This document shows positions 7,518-20,221 of a DNA stretch of 64,000 nucleotides, piece by piece; position 1 is the first letter of the stretch, and every line of letters starts with the position of its first letter. Made by a program: the position numbers and the translations under genes. A model generated the notes under the pieces. It had not been told where the DNA came from. It searched no databases and saw only the letters and a program-made list of their open reading frames with translations. The DNA is from Theristus sp. LFF4_11 (Eukaryota; Nematoda; Chromadorea; Monhysterida; Xyalidae): positions 1 to 64,000 of the forward strand of contig JASANC010001006.1 in the NCBI GenBank assembly GCA_030248135.1, written 5' to 3'.

Positions 7518-8117
7518 CCTCTTCTTGTGTTTTGACCTCCAAAACGTCACTAATTGTCCCCAGCTAAACTAATGCTAAAGTGAAGACATACATACCGCCT
7601 TGAAATTCGATCAATTCTTCTGATGGTGTCGCGACGACACGACACGAAGCAGCAAGCAACCAGACAACGTAGCGCTTGCAAACGGAGCAGCGAGCACAAT
7701 CGGACGCTCTGCGAGGCGAATCGTCACCTTATCTGCATCGGAAATGGTAGGCCAAGCTTTGGGACGCTCAAAAACTTCATCGCAGATGTTGTCGTAGCCT
7801 AAAATCAGTCGGTAAAACGGCCCAACATCGACTGCTAAAGGTTTTACGAGGTATAATCAAAGAAAATTTTTGTTGAACTTTCGAAAAATTGTGCCAAAAT
7901 TGAGGTTTTCAGAGCATATTAGAGGAAAATTTTTCGAATTTTTTAAAAAAAAAATAGGCATTTTTGTTTTTTTTAATCACTTTTTTTAAAAAACAAATTT
8001 TGATTTTTGTTTAACAACCCTACCCCCACCCCCCGCACTTTCGCTGCTGCTATATATTCTGAAAATCTCATTTTTTGCACAATTTTTCGAAAGTTAAACA
8101 ATTTTTTTTTAATATTT

Positions 8118-8220
8118 GAAGCACGCCCCCCACCGATTCTGGAAACCCGAAGGTACCAAACTCCGGTGTGATTGGGGAACGGACGGCTCACCATCCCGTG
8201 GAACCAATACCCTCGCCACG
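8118..8220 (+). repeat. Dispersed repeat R2, first half (interrupted copy)
   Basis: Begins after a T-run with GAAGCACGCCCCCCACCGAT and ends ACCCTCGCCACG. In the copy at 20375-20592 this half runs directly into the second half; here the second half resumes at 8949, so about 730 bp of C-tract repeat was inserted. Confidence 0.8.
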
Positions 8221-8549
8221 CATTTTTGTTTTTTTTTAATCACTTTTTTTTAAATTCATTTTTGTTTAACAACCCTAGTCAGGTGCCTTCTCGGTGAGGG
8301 GGGGGGGTGCACGGGTAGCAAATTTTCCTGAGGGGGGGGGGTGCACTGGCAGAAAAATTTCGTGAGGGGGGCAGTACCGAAGACGAGGGGGGTGGGGGGT
8401 ACACCCCCCCCCCAGAGAACCCGAGACCTCCGCGTGGGGGGTGGGGGGTCACGCGACATCCACCCCCCAAAACCTGACACTGGACCATCCACACCCCCCC
8501 CCCCTCGAAATTTGCTAGACACCTCACCCACCCCCCCCTACATGGACCT

Positions 8550-8757
8550 AAGTAACAGTGACACCCCCCAAAAAATTTTTCGGACCACCCAAAAATCATG
8601 AATTTTTGCTCAAAAATCATGATTTTTTGTCTTTAAAGTCCATAATATAAGCTAAATATATGATAACTTGACATTCTTCATTGTAATTTCAAAGATTTTG
8701 CAGCAAAATTTAGCGTTTTTCCTTCAAAATTCAAGCGAAAAAATCTCATGGGTGGGG
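8550..8757 (+). repeat. Dispersed repeat R1, copy 2
   Basis: Second copy of the 7042-7248 repeat, differing at only a few positions and likewise followed by a C/G-tract block with GTGCACCCCC and CATGGCCCACGCCTGGGG. Confidence 0.85.
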
Positions 8758-8948
8758 GGGGGGGGGGGGGGGGGGGGGCACCCCCCCCCAGAAATTTTTC
8801 TACAATAGTGCACCCCCCATGGCCCACGCCTGGGGGGTGTCGTCACTGTACCATAACTGACACCCCCCCCACTGAAAAATTTTCGGCACCCCCCCCCCAC
8901 GTGACGACACTCCCCCCCCCGAAAATTTGCTTTGCGAAAAAGGTACTG

Positions 8949-9050
8949 GCCTCTAAGCCCCGCTCTGTCCTGGGGGCACCAGTGATCTTCGCCCGATTTC
9001 GGTTTCGGTGGCCTGCGGTCGCTATATCCCCGTAGGGCAGCGAATCCGAA
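8949..9050 (+). repeat. Dispersed repeat R2, second half
   Basis: GCCTCTAAGCCCCGCTCTGT through CGCTATATCCCCG and GCGAATCCGAA matches 20487-20592 closely. No coding function is claimed, although the segment is open in one frame. Confidence 0.8.
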
Positions 9051-9170
9051 AGCTTTAGTTGAAAACGAGGGTAGTTATTGGAGTAGAGAGCTACACTGGC
9101 GGCAGTTTGTCATCCTCCGTGAATTTTTTTCACCAACAAAACCTTGTAAAACCGTCAACAGTAGGGAGTC

Positions 9171-9247
9171 ATGGTAACGGTTTGGAAAAGGGGTAAAATG
9201 AGGTCACCAAAACAAAATCTGGAAAGTTCCGCCATACGGGAGTCATT
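9171..9247 (-). repeat. Inverted-repeat arm, right (partner 7441-7517)
   Basis: Reverse-complement copy of the left arm, from ATGGTAACGGTTTGG to CCCGTATGGCGG on the opposite strand. Confidence 0.8.
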
Positions 9248-9865
9248 CCCATTCGGGGGTTCGCAAAAAAAGTGAAGCTCGCAAGTTTTTTTCAAATTAA
9301 AAAAAAGTTTTTAAACTTAAATTATAAAAAAACATTCCAAAATGCCGGAGGAAAATCTGATGGTCGACAAAAATAGGTGTATTCGAATATTGCACTTTCA
9401 AAACCAAATAAGGCTGTTTTGGCCTTTTCAAGCAAATTTCGAGGGGGTGTGGATGGTCCAGTGTCAGATTTTAGGGGGTGGGTGTCGCGTGACCCCCTCC
9501 TCCCACCCCCACGTCTTCGGTACTGGTCGTGTGTGATATTTTTTCGTGATTGATATTGTCTTTGAAAAACTAACAGTTGCTTTTGCAACGTTACAAACAT
9601 GAAGTTTAAGTTCAAGTTTAAGTATTGGTTGGTAAGTGGGGGGGGGGTGCACCCAACAGAATTTTTTTTACAATAGTGCACCTCCCCCATGGCACACGCC
9701 TGGGGGTGCACTATTGCAAAAAAAATTCTGAGGGGTGCACATCCCCCCCCCCACCCATGATATTTTTTAGTTTAAATTTTGAAGGAAAAACGTTAAATTT
9801 GGCTGCAAAATCTTTGAAATTACAATGCAAAATCTTTAAATGCCCCAAATTATTCAGTCCGACTA

Positions 9866-10324
9866 TATACCGTATTACCTCTAATAAACCCCCATGGGGG
9901 TTTATTTCTTCAGCGACTTCTGGGGGTGGGGGTTTATTTTGGGGGGGGGGGGTTTATTTTTGGGGGGGGTTTATTTGGAAACCATTTTTAGGGGTGGGCA
10001 AAATGGCAAAAATACCTTCCATGGCAGGAAGGAAGTCGCAGAAACTTCTACTTTTCACAGAGATTTCCTTTTGTAACAGCCTTTTGTAATGAAATTACCA
10101 CTAACTCATCCCTTTGGGGCCTTTGGTAGCACAATTTCACCAATGTCACTGCATTCAGCCACTGAATTCGCTAGGTATGTGTTTCAAACAGGTTTCTAAT
10201 AAACCCCCATGGGGGTTTATTTTTGGGGGGGGGGGATTATTTGGAAACTTGTCAAGGGGGTGGGGGTTTATTTTTGGGGGGGGTTTAATTTTGGGGGGGG
10301 GGTTAATAGAGGTAATACGGTATA
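9866..10324. mobile_element. 459-bp TIR element (TATACCGTATTACC ends)
   Basis: TATACCGTATTACCTCTA at 9866 is mirrored by TAGAGGTAATACGGTATA ending at 10324, about 18-28 bp of terminal inverted repeat with TA at the borders. The interior is repetitive AATAAACCCCC/GGGGGTTTATT units with long G runs and no coding frame. Ends of this kind are seen in pogo/Tc1-mariner-type MITEs. Confidence 0.75.
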
Positions 10325-13300
10325 CAGTACATGTATATGTATCAGCCAGAGCCATCATGCGCCAATTTCAAACCAACTATCAAATGTCTAAAACGACGAC
10401 TTTTTTAACATGACATATGAAGCTGAAAAAAACATTTCAATGTTTACTTAGTTACAGGCTGTGCTACGCAAGCGCAGTTGCGTTGAGCAACTATACTGAT
10501 ATGAAGTCTTGCATGTAAAATCTACCCCGTTTATAAATGTCTAAACCTAAATAGGGAAAGAAGCCAACAAAAATTCAAAAAAAACTGAATTTGTCAAAAA
10601 CCAACCACCCCCTTTATTCCATAGATGATACAATACGGTAAGTAATGTCACAGAGCACAAAATTTAAAAAATGAGTCATCGCGCAGAAGCTCCTGGAAAG
10701 CGTCTTCCGGCGGGGGGGGGGGGGGGGGTGGCAACATCGCCGAAGTGTTCTCACCTTTTTCATGCTAAGGTTGATTGGTCAAAGGTTTACTATTTTGGAG
10801 ATCGGTAGATCGGTTACAGGCCGCCTTTGGTGATGTTGACGTTGACAGTGACCTGAAAACGCGTACCAGGCGCTTCTGCAGCGATTTTGTTGCTCAGAAA
10901 CGCTCAGACTTCAATTTAGCGCTCTGTGGTGCCGCTTGTGGTATCAAAACTGCAAAACATGCAGTTCAGCAGAGCCAAATTAACAAAATTACATTGGTTG
11001 GTTGGATGGTGCTACAAAAAAATGCAAACAAAAAAACCGCGGTAAATTTAACTGAAGACAGTTTGTTCAAACATTGTAAAAGTCAAAGGTGCTAACGGCG
11101 TAAACGATTATTCAGCAACATTGCACAACTCTGAAAGGATTTCAATAAAATCTTGTCGCAGAACTCAAAACTATTTCTGTCGTAACAAGCAAAAACCACA
11201 AAAGTGGACCGTTTAACGTGTCAGCCATAGTCCCATGGCAACAAATAACATCGACCCAATAAATCGAACTTAATGCCCGGGCACTGTGCTTTTGTGAATC
11301 ATTGACCTGTCTTCGCTAAACACGCCACAACAGCAGAAAGTTGGTGGGTGTAAAAAGCGTCCAGCGTAACAAAAAAGATTTGCTATCAGGACACATCACG
11401 AGTAGTACGGACTGCATTTGTACACGTGATAAAAACATTTTCAAAACCGTTATTGAAAAAACGTCAAGTCAACAACAAAACTTTTTGGTTAACAGTCATG
11501 ACAAGATCTTTTCCATTCTTTGTCTGTCGTGCCGCGCAGATTTTTTTTCGATTTCTGTCGTGGTCTCCTTGCTTGTTCCAACACTTTTAGTATTGTTCCA
11601 ACATTCCGTTTGTCAATTTCAACTGCTAGTTGCCTGAAAACGAATTTGCATGAAAAATATCAGCGTATTTGTATTTCCCCGTGCTCTCCTGCATGTAACG
11701 TCCATTCCTGCATTATTGTCATTGTTGATCATGCTAACGATCAAGAGAGACATTGGTATGCATTACCGCAAAAAGCAAATTGTCCGGGTCAAAACTACAG
11801 CGGTTCATTGAGCCGCATCGAAACAATTATTGAAAATCACCACACATACAATGATCAAATGCTGATAGAAAACAGCAGATGCGTCCATTGCATCCAAAAC
11901 CTTGAAAATACAATAGAGTTAAACTTCTTTTATCCAGGTGAAAACTGTCCAAGTACTTCTGATGTGGCTGAAATTTTGCGTGGTTGAAAAATTCTCCGTG
12001 AAGAACTCAAAAACGAGCAATGCAGCTAGCTCATTATCGTATCAATGACTCAACACCGTACATGTACACTCAGATTCGCGAGCCCCGTTGGGCTTTTGTC
12101 CTGCAAGTCAATTAGGCAGAGCCGGGCGCATGTTAGCACGCGCCGGCAAAATTCAGTGAAGTGTGCAAAGATCGTTCACACCGAGAGACCGGGCACGACA
12201 ATAAACTTATTATTCTTTGAGCGAATGCGCCGCTTTGCTTGTTGTCGTTACACTGTGGCTCTGATAACGATTTTATATGTGCAGGAGGTGTGCAACGCGA
12301 TTACTTATATGTGTTTATGATTGTGTGTGTGTGCATGTGTGTACACAAACAACACAACCAATCACGCAGTCAATCACTCAACCAGCAAAAAGGTCGCCAT
12401 CTCAGTTTCTCATGTCTTGCTAACTAACCAATTTGCGGTAAAACTGAATTAAGCACACCTCAGTGAGCGGTTGAACGTGGCGCAATCAATCGAATTTACG
12501 GTGTGTGTCTGTGTCCTTTACACAGCGAACGCAAAATGGCTCAGTGCAGAGCGTCGTCGTGCGTGATATGTCACCGGAAAGACCTTTGCACCGCGGACTT
12601 TTCGGGTTTTTAATTATTTTTTCGCTTCGTTCAATCAAACTTATAACTCGGTTCTGGTGTGATTCGATTGGTTAACATTTGAGAAGAGATGAGAATATCC
12701 AGGGAAACTCGTGACAATTCAGAGAGTAACAAGCCAATTTGTTCAGTCATGTGACAACTGATCACTTGTGTTTTAACGCGGGAGCACATGAATGAGACGC
12801 AAGAGATGGCGCTTGTTACTTCTGCTTGCATGCGTTTTATTGGTTGGCGTCGTTGCTGTTGATTGTGTACATGTTGTCTCACATGAACATAAGTCCATAT
12901 TTCATCTTGTCTTGAACGTAAGGTACATTCCAAGTTAGGACCATCTAACCAAGCGTTCTGAATCGTCCTTTGAATACCGTAGTTCGTTAACGGACTCAAA
13001 ACCCGCAGCGGTTCGGTTGATTGGTGCGTAGGCCTCCGTTTGTTGATTAGATCGGTGTGCACTGGTGTTCACACATGAGCAAGCTCGGCGTCATGCTAGC
13101 AACAGTGCAGTTTACCAGCTTTTCTCGGTTCAGTTCCGTTCAGTTCTCCCGCATTATACAGTTCGCGCGAAAAGTTGCAGTTTTGACATAGTCCAAAACT
13201 CCAAAATCGGCCGATTCAACCTGAAGTCACCACGATTCATTGGAACGCAAACGAAGAAATACGTTCAGCGCACAACATAGCAAATCTCAGGTAAGCGATC

Positions 13301-16300
13301 TCTATTTTCTTGTCAAACCCATTTGTTTTTTCCAACCGAGCGACCCGTGACGCAAGTTTGCGTTGCTAATCGGTCTAAAACGGCATGTGATAATTGCTTA
13401 ATCGAAATATAGCAAAATTGAATCATAATTCACTGATGTGTACAGTGTGTTTGTGTGGTGCGTTAGGTGTGCACGCTGCTGCAAGAAGCGTCTGCATTTT
13501 AAAACGCATGTTTCACATGTGGTTGCATCGCAACATGCATGGCCGGTGAACTGTGTTTTCTTGCTGTTGACATGATGAGCGGATTTTTTCGAATCATTTG
13601 AGATGTGCGCGTTGGTGGAGCGCCCATTTGTGAATTGTGAACATGTGCGGATTGTGAACTTCGGGTTTCAGGATTCTTTTGGGGTAGTCAATAAATAATA
13701 ATTAGGAAGTTATTCGCACATACATGCATACATTCGAATCCCAGAAACTTCTCTGATCTCTGTACCTTTTCATTTAAAAAAGCATCTTCTCGTTCACTAT
13801 TTTGGTGTATTTAACGAGGAAAAACGCGCTGAAAACAACCGCATCACACAATCGCAAACAAAATACTGTTTATTGCGTGATTTGTGCGCGTCGCACAAAT
13901 AGGGACCGCCGACTGCGGCATAAACGATGGGAAAACTGCTCACTTTTTTAACAGGCGCGTCTTTGCGCTCTTGAATTTTCGAAATGAATGCTTGACAAAA
14001 ATTTATGCGCATCGATTTATTTCTTTTAAAGTGCCTCTTCAAACCTCTGCTTCCCCCAAACCCGTAACGGTGATTTTCTGGTCACGTTTACATATTTGTT
14101 TGATTTATGCTGATATGTATGTGATAGATAGGTACATGTGAATGTGGTTTAATGGTTTATTGTCTATTGTTGGTGACTGCTGCGGCACTTAAAAAATAAC
14201 GTTTCAGTACAAAAACTCAGAATTGTTTCAAATAATCGGTTCGACAAATTTACATATCGAACGCCCTAAAGTCGACCGACTGAAAATGTTTGGCTGAAGT
14301 AACTTCCTATGTTAATGCTGCTGACACTGCAATTGAGTCGTCTAAAGTTCATAAGCATCGTTATCGTCGTTTTTGCGTTCACCAATCAACTTCAAAGCCC
14401 CGCACTCTAAAACATTTGAGTAATTATTACGTTACTTTCCGTTTTTCTGTCATATTATCGTAATCGAGATAAAAAAGGTGCAGTCGTTCTACACGCACAC
14501 GAATATATGTATGTTATCACTGGATACAACGACATTCTTAACCTAAAATGATTGATTGGCGAACCGTTAAAAAATGCGCATTTTTTCACGGCTCAATGCG
14601 TTGTCCAGCGTAATAATTGCTCGCACAAAGGGAGCGATTCCGTTTCTAACGTATGGTGACGTGTCTATTTTCGAGTTCTTTAATGGACGATTACGTAGTT
14701 TTTTTGCAGTTTCTCGTTGACCAAATTTTGGTTGAATACGGTATTTTTGGTCGACAGCTCTTCTCCCCACCAACCTGCGTGCGGCGCCGTAAAAAGTGTG
14801 GACCTGGTGTATGTATATATTCTGGTTTTGATTTTCTCCGCTTCTGTTTGGAATACTTTTCCAAATTCGTTTTCGTTTTTCTCATCGGAAGAGCGTGTAG
14901 CATCAGCAACGCAGGTTTAACCATTTGACACGATAAACCGATTTCCGGATTAAAACAGTTACCTAACGTTGACCTCCAATTTTAGTAAAGGGCATAAATT
15001 GAAATTTTAGGCACTTTTGCTGTATCACGTTGATGGATCAGTTTCATTCACGAATTAGCAACTGGTTTAAAAAAAGTTTTCAGTGTAGTAAAAAACTGTA
15101 TTATTTTTCAACTGACCCTCAATAGAGTAGCACCAAAATTTACCACGAATCAACTGCCATGCTCAGATTCAAGGCTGATAAAAAACTTATCCGGGAAACA
15201 CCGGATAAACAAGACCGGCGCAGCCACGGAATAATTTCTCATTTCTAAAAAAAAGATTAAAAAAAGATAACATTGTTCTGATCGACTCCAAGTGCTCTTC
15301 CGATGTGCGGTTTCTATTGGAGTGGCCCAGTTGTCCAATTCGTACTTCACGCCTATAGTCTGTTCAAAATGGAAAAACAGCTTAACTCCGTGTGAACTCT
15401 AGCCACCTGAAATGTTGTGAGCCGAAACAATATCGCACTTTGGTCTTTTTAACGTCGGTTTCATCATAGTGTCGAACCATGCATGTATCAAGAATAAATT
15501 GAGAATGATCATTATATTGCCTTTACGATTGTTATCGTTTCCCGCATTATTGTGTGACTTGCCTGATGCAGAATGAGAAGTAAGTGGTGTATCCATCCCT
15601 GAACGCGCGAAGGCCAGAGGCTTTCAAAAATGCATCAAAAATCAACTCGTCCGTCCAGGAAAACTCATCAATTGACGCATCGACCGAAAGCTAATTCGAT
15701 CATAATAGATCAAATAAATAAGTATACATGTAGAATGATGTTATGGTTTTCCCGATTACATTTATTCATCACTATTGGGCTGCACGGAAACCGATCAAGT
15801 GTAATTTGAAACAATATCGCTCAATCTCACGCCTTTTTTGTGTTTCCGTAAATTTTTCAAACTTCAAAATTTTCTAAGAGGGTGGGCTTGGGACACGTGG
15901 TTTCAAAGGTGGACGCAAACAATAAAGTAACCTTTTCGTCTTGTACACATAAGATATAATCTCATGAATCTTTCAAAAAATACATTGTTCAGGGTTGAGA
16001 AGTAATTGATTAGAAACTTAGATCCCTTGTCAACGTGTCGTTCGGTACAACTGAGAAGCATAATTGTAGCCCATTGAATGCCGTTAAAATTTCCAAAAAT
16101 ATTGTTTCATTGCTTGTGGTACATTGTAGTGTTTCAGTTTTTCATCACAGAGACTTTTTTAAACAGCCACTGAAACAACAAAAAAACTATTGCGTCGCAA
16201 AAACCGTGAATTAACAGACAAGAGTAGGATGATAAAATTACTCTTGCATTAACAATTTTCACACAGTGCAAAACGCACACACATACAATCGCGACACTTC

Positions 16301-18540
16301 ATTGAAACGCGTTAATATTGTTTGGTGATTTGATTTGTTGATTTCAAATACCGTAGTCGCTGCTGTCACTGCAGCGCGTTTATTCTGCTTTTTTACGCCA
16401 ACTTCGCGAGGAACAGCCACAACTTTTAATTTTGCTGACGTGTCCTGTGTAACATGACTCTCTCTCTCTCTTCGTTTTATCTGGCGTGCACAAGAAAAAT
16501 CATCTCATGGTTTTGTTGCACATCGAAAGTGGAAGTATATGTATGAGCATGTAATTTCTCGCGCGTTTCTCGGAGTAACTTGTAACTGGATAGAATTAGG
16601 ATAGGTAAACCCAGTTTACGTTTGAAACAACGTCAAACGAAAAGTTTGAGTGGAAACTGGAAACAGTATGTAGTTTTTTTAATGCGCAACACGTAAACGT
16701 ACGCATTCTCAGAAATCAAAGTCTGGTCAAAAATTAGAAAACAACTTTTGAGTCGAACTTTCAGTTCCACAAAATTGTAACATTCCGAGCAACTCAGAGC
16801 GATTTTTTCGTTCAATGCACAAATTCTCACCGCCGCTGATTTCATCAGCGCGCAAGGTCCCACCTCCCTGTCACATTCAGGTGGCACTTGCAAATTTGAT
16901 TTACCGGAAAAATCCGGGCGTGTGCATGTGTGTGTGTGTGTACGTGCACCCACCGTTGCTCATAATAATTCAGTTATACAGTCGTGTGTGTCTGCGACTG
17001 ATCAAATTCGCGTCAACGCGCAAATTACCTGCGAGAACTGAACGATGATTTGCCATGTGCGCGCGCACGCATCATGTTGCAGCAGCACCACAACCATCAT
17101 ACTGTATAGATATAACGAAGTTTTTGGCCATTACATGTGTGTGGGTGCTGTCGTACACGGCATTATGACTAACGTTTCTGTGACCACATTGCTACTGAAA
17201 TGCGCGAAAAATGTTCGCAACAGAAGACTGCAGGGTTTGTTGAATGGCAATTTTGGCCACGAAGCTCGTTGCCGTGGTTCAGGACGGTGCAGCGAACATG
17301 TGGAGTAGCTGTCTGATACGCACAGGACAACTTATGGTGCTTCCATAAGATGAATTACATCAGTTTTTTTATTATTAAATCAAATTTAGCAAATCACAGT
17401 TTGTTTCTAAAGTAAACCTAACCCTGCACGATGGGTAAAATCACGCATACCATGTGCAAAAATAAAAATAACTCCGTCTCCGGGCACATTAACTGTGCAT
17501 GAGTAAGAAGTTACAAAAAAAACAAATTAACAAATCAATGAACGAAATTCTCCATTCTCGTTGAGAGAAATGGATTCTACAAACAGCATAGTTTCCCGGG
17601 TTTGTCTGGCTTTGAGCCCAAAAATACGTACCTATAAGGCAGGTTTCTTTCCAGAAATCAATCACTAATAAATTTATAACAATATACTGCTGCTTTTTTC
17701 GTCTCACGATCATTAATTTAGTGGATCGGTGAACCAATCAATCAACTACAAATTGTTCCAGTCTCATGCAAAACATACTAGCTGAGATTTAGATTCCAAG
17801 AGTCGACGAGTCAAATATCCTAGTTCACACGGGACGGACATAAAAAACTGAGCAATCCCATTGTTTTTGCCTCCGAAACGAAGCTCGAGACGCAAAACCA
17901 AATACATAGTGGAATTGAGAAACGGCGATTCGGTTTAGTTGTTTGGGTGACCTTTGACCTTTTTTGGTTTTCCAGTCAAAAAACCAGGTACACAATGCGT
18001 TTGTTTGTAGAGTTCAGTCACGATTCACTCTCAAAAACACACTGCAATCACTGATTCCGCCGCAAAACAAAACGACGAGATTATGTATTTTTTGTTTTTC
18101 TATTGTTTTTTACCGTTGACGTTGCGCGCACGCGCACGAGTTGCCTTTGAAGATCGCAGCTAATCAAGAGCGCCGAACCTCCATGTGCATCGGGGGGGGG
18201 GGTGCGATTACACGTGTATTATCTCTCACTCTCATTTGAACATGACAGAGAAGAGATAATCAACACAATAAAGTCTGCCCGAATCATGCGGATGCGCGAG
18301 CGAGCGCAGCGAGCGGAGAGCGCATCACGCATAATATGAGCCGTTATACCCCAGCGCGCTTTTTTCAAATTTGCTCGCTGCCTCCAGCGAGCATAGTATA
18401 AGCCACAAACTTGGTTCTGTGCACACGAAACGAACACCCAAAGTTGTGCTTGGAGCCGCGAAAAAATTTTCATCGGACGACTTTTCGTACGCTGTAGACA
18501 CGAAAAACCTATTCTGAAAACAGTGTTACTTATTTTTCTT
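10325..18540. other. Gene-poor stretch upstream of Pax6
   Basis: No gene could be supported. It contains a poly-G run near 10710-10730, an unexplained open frame without ATG at 11640-11985, a candidate spliced leader exon ending at 13290, and scattered CA/TG and TC microsatellites (for example TC at 16449-16464). The candidate sites are listed separately. Confidence 0.5.
13120..13290 (+). other. Candidate non-coding 5' exon with donor CTCAG|GTAAGC
   Basis: A consensus 5' splice site follows position 13290, after a stretch with several stops in all frames. The same-strand gene downstream is Pax6 (start codon 25642), so this could be a distal leader exon. No TATA box or other promoter element is clear, and no transcript evidence exists here. 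Confidence 0.25.
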
Positions 18541-18570
18541 GGTATTTTTTTTTTCAGGTATGTAATCAAC

Positions 18571-18890
18571 ATGTGTTCGCCCTTTCAATTTTTACCTGCG
18601 ACACTTTCACAGTCGAACAAAAATGTTTCCTGGGGTAATTTCATCCGTAGATTTTGCTCTTTGGGTTAATTTTTTGCCCCGACCTTGTTTTTGGGTAAAA
18701 ATTGGGTATTTTTAAAAGTTCGCAGGGTTTTCACCTGGTTTTAAGTGTTCGCTCTTTCAATTTTTAGCTGGAACACTTTCACAGTTGAACAAAAATGTTT
18801 CCTGGGGTAATTTCATCCGTAGATTTTGAAAAATTAGTTTATTTTTTTGCCCGGGCACCTTTTTGGGTGAAAATTGTGCATTTTTTGAAA
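18571..18890 (+). repeat. Two tandem copies of a ~177-bp unit
   Basis: The stretch from GTGTTCGCCCTTTCAATTTT through ATTTCATCCGTAGATTTTG (from 18571) recurs from about 18748 with roughly 10% differences. It directly precedes the 149-bp satellite. Confidence 0.7.
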
Positions 18891-18982
18891 GTTCGTTGCA
18901 TTTTGACTGGATATCAGTTTTTCACTCTTACAAATTTTGTCTGAGCAACGAAAAATAACAGGAAAAACGTCTAGTCCGTGGG

Positions 18983-20165
18983 AATTCAATGCGCTAATCA
19001 CCGATTTTGGGTTAGTTTTCTTACGTGAGCAACTCTAGATGCTGAATCGTGACGATTTCGGGCGAATCGGCCGTGGTAATTGGCGAAATCGGTCCAGAAA
19101 CGAAAAAAAAGAAAAGGGTGTTTTCCAGGGTAATTCAATGCGCTGATCACAGATTTTGGGTTAGTTTTCTTACGTGAGCAACTGTAGTTGCTGAATCGTG
19201 ACGATTTCGGGCGAATCGGCCGTGGAAATTGGCGAAATCGGTCCAGAAACGAAAAAAAAGAAAAGGGTGTTTTCCAGGGTAATTCAATGCGCTGATCACG
19301 GATTTTGGATCAGTTTTCTTACGTGAGCAACTCTAGATGTGGAATCGTGACGATTTCGGGCGAATCGGCCGTGGAAATTGGCGAAAAGGGATGTAGAAAC
19401 GAAAAACAAGAAAAGGGTGTTTTCAAGGGTAATTCAATGCGCTGATCACAGATTTTGGGTTAGTTTTCTTACGTGAGCAACTCTAGATGCTGAATCGTGA
19501 CGATTTCGGGCGAATCGGCCGTGGAAATTGGCGAAATCGGTCCAGAAACGAAAAAAAAGAAAAGGGTGTTTTCCAGGGTAATTCAATGCGCTGATCACGG
19601 ATTTTGGGTCAGTTTTCTTACGTGAGCAACTCTAGATGTGGAATCGTGACGATTTCGGGCGAATCGGCCGTGGAAATTGGCGAAAAGGGATGTAGAAACG
19701 AAAAACAAGAAAAGGGTGTTTTCCAGGGTAATTCAATGCGCTGATCACGGATTTTTGGTTAGTTTTTTATGTGAGCAACTCTAGATACTGAATCGTGACG
19801 ATTTCGGGCGAATCGGCCGTGGAATCTGGCGAAATCGGCCCAGAAATGAAAAACAAGAAAACGGTGTTTCCATGATAATTCATTGCGCCGATCACGGATT
19901 CTGGGTTAGTTTTTTTATGTGAGCAACTCTAGATACTGAATCGTGACGATTTCGGGCGAATCGGCCGTGGAATCTGGCGAAATCGGCCCAGAAATAAAAA
20001 ACAAAAAACGATGTTTTCCAGGGTAATTCAATGCGCTGATCACGGATTTTGAGTTAGTTTTCTTGCGTGAGCAATTCTAGGTACTGAATCGTGACGATTT
20101 TGGGCGAATCGGCCGTAGAAATAGAATTTGGGAAATCGGCCTAAAAAACGAAAAATGAAAAACCT
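18983..20165 (+). repeat. Satellite array, ~149-bp unit, about 8 copies
   Basis: AATTCAATGCGCTGATCAC recurs at 18983, 19132, 19281, 19431, 19580, 19730, 19877 and 20024, a spacing of 147-150. Every unit carries GAATCGTGACGATTTCGGGC and GAATCGGCCGTGG. Units fall into types: copies 1, 2 and 4 have GAAATCGGTCCAGAAACG, copies 3 and 5 have GAAAAGGGATGTAGAAACG, and 6 and 7 share another version. Copies 2-3 and 4-5 thus form a ~299-bp dimer. No coding capacity. Confidence 0.92.
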
Positions 20166-20221
20166 GAGTCGAACTGTGATTTTGGTCGACCTTCGGGGCT
20201 TATGTAAAAGTCAGAATATTA

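Noticed and set aside
18219..18572. 117-codon minus-strand frame
   Set aside because: No known domain, and it crosses the T-run and AG|GT site that reads better as a plus-strand splice signal.
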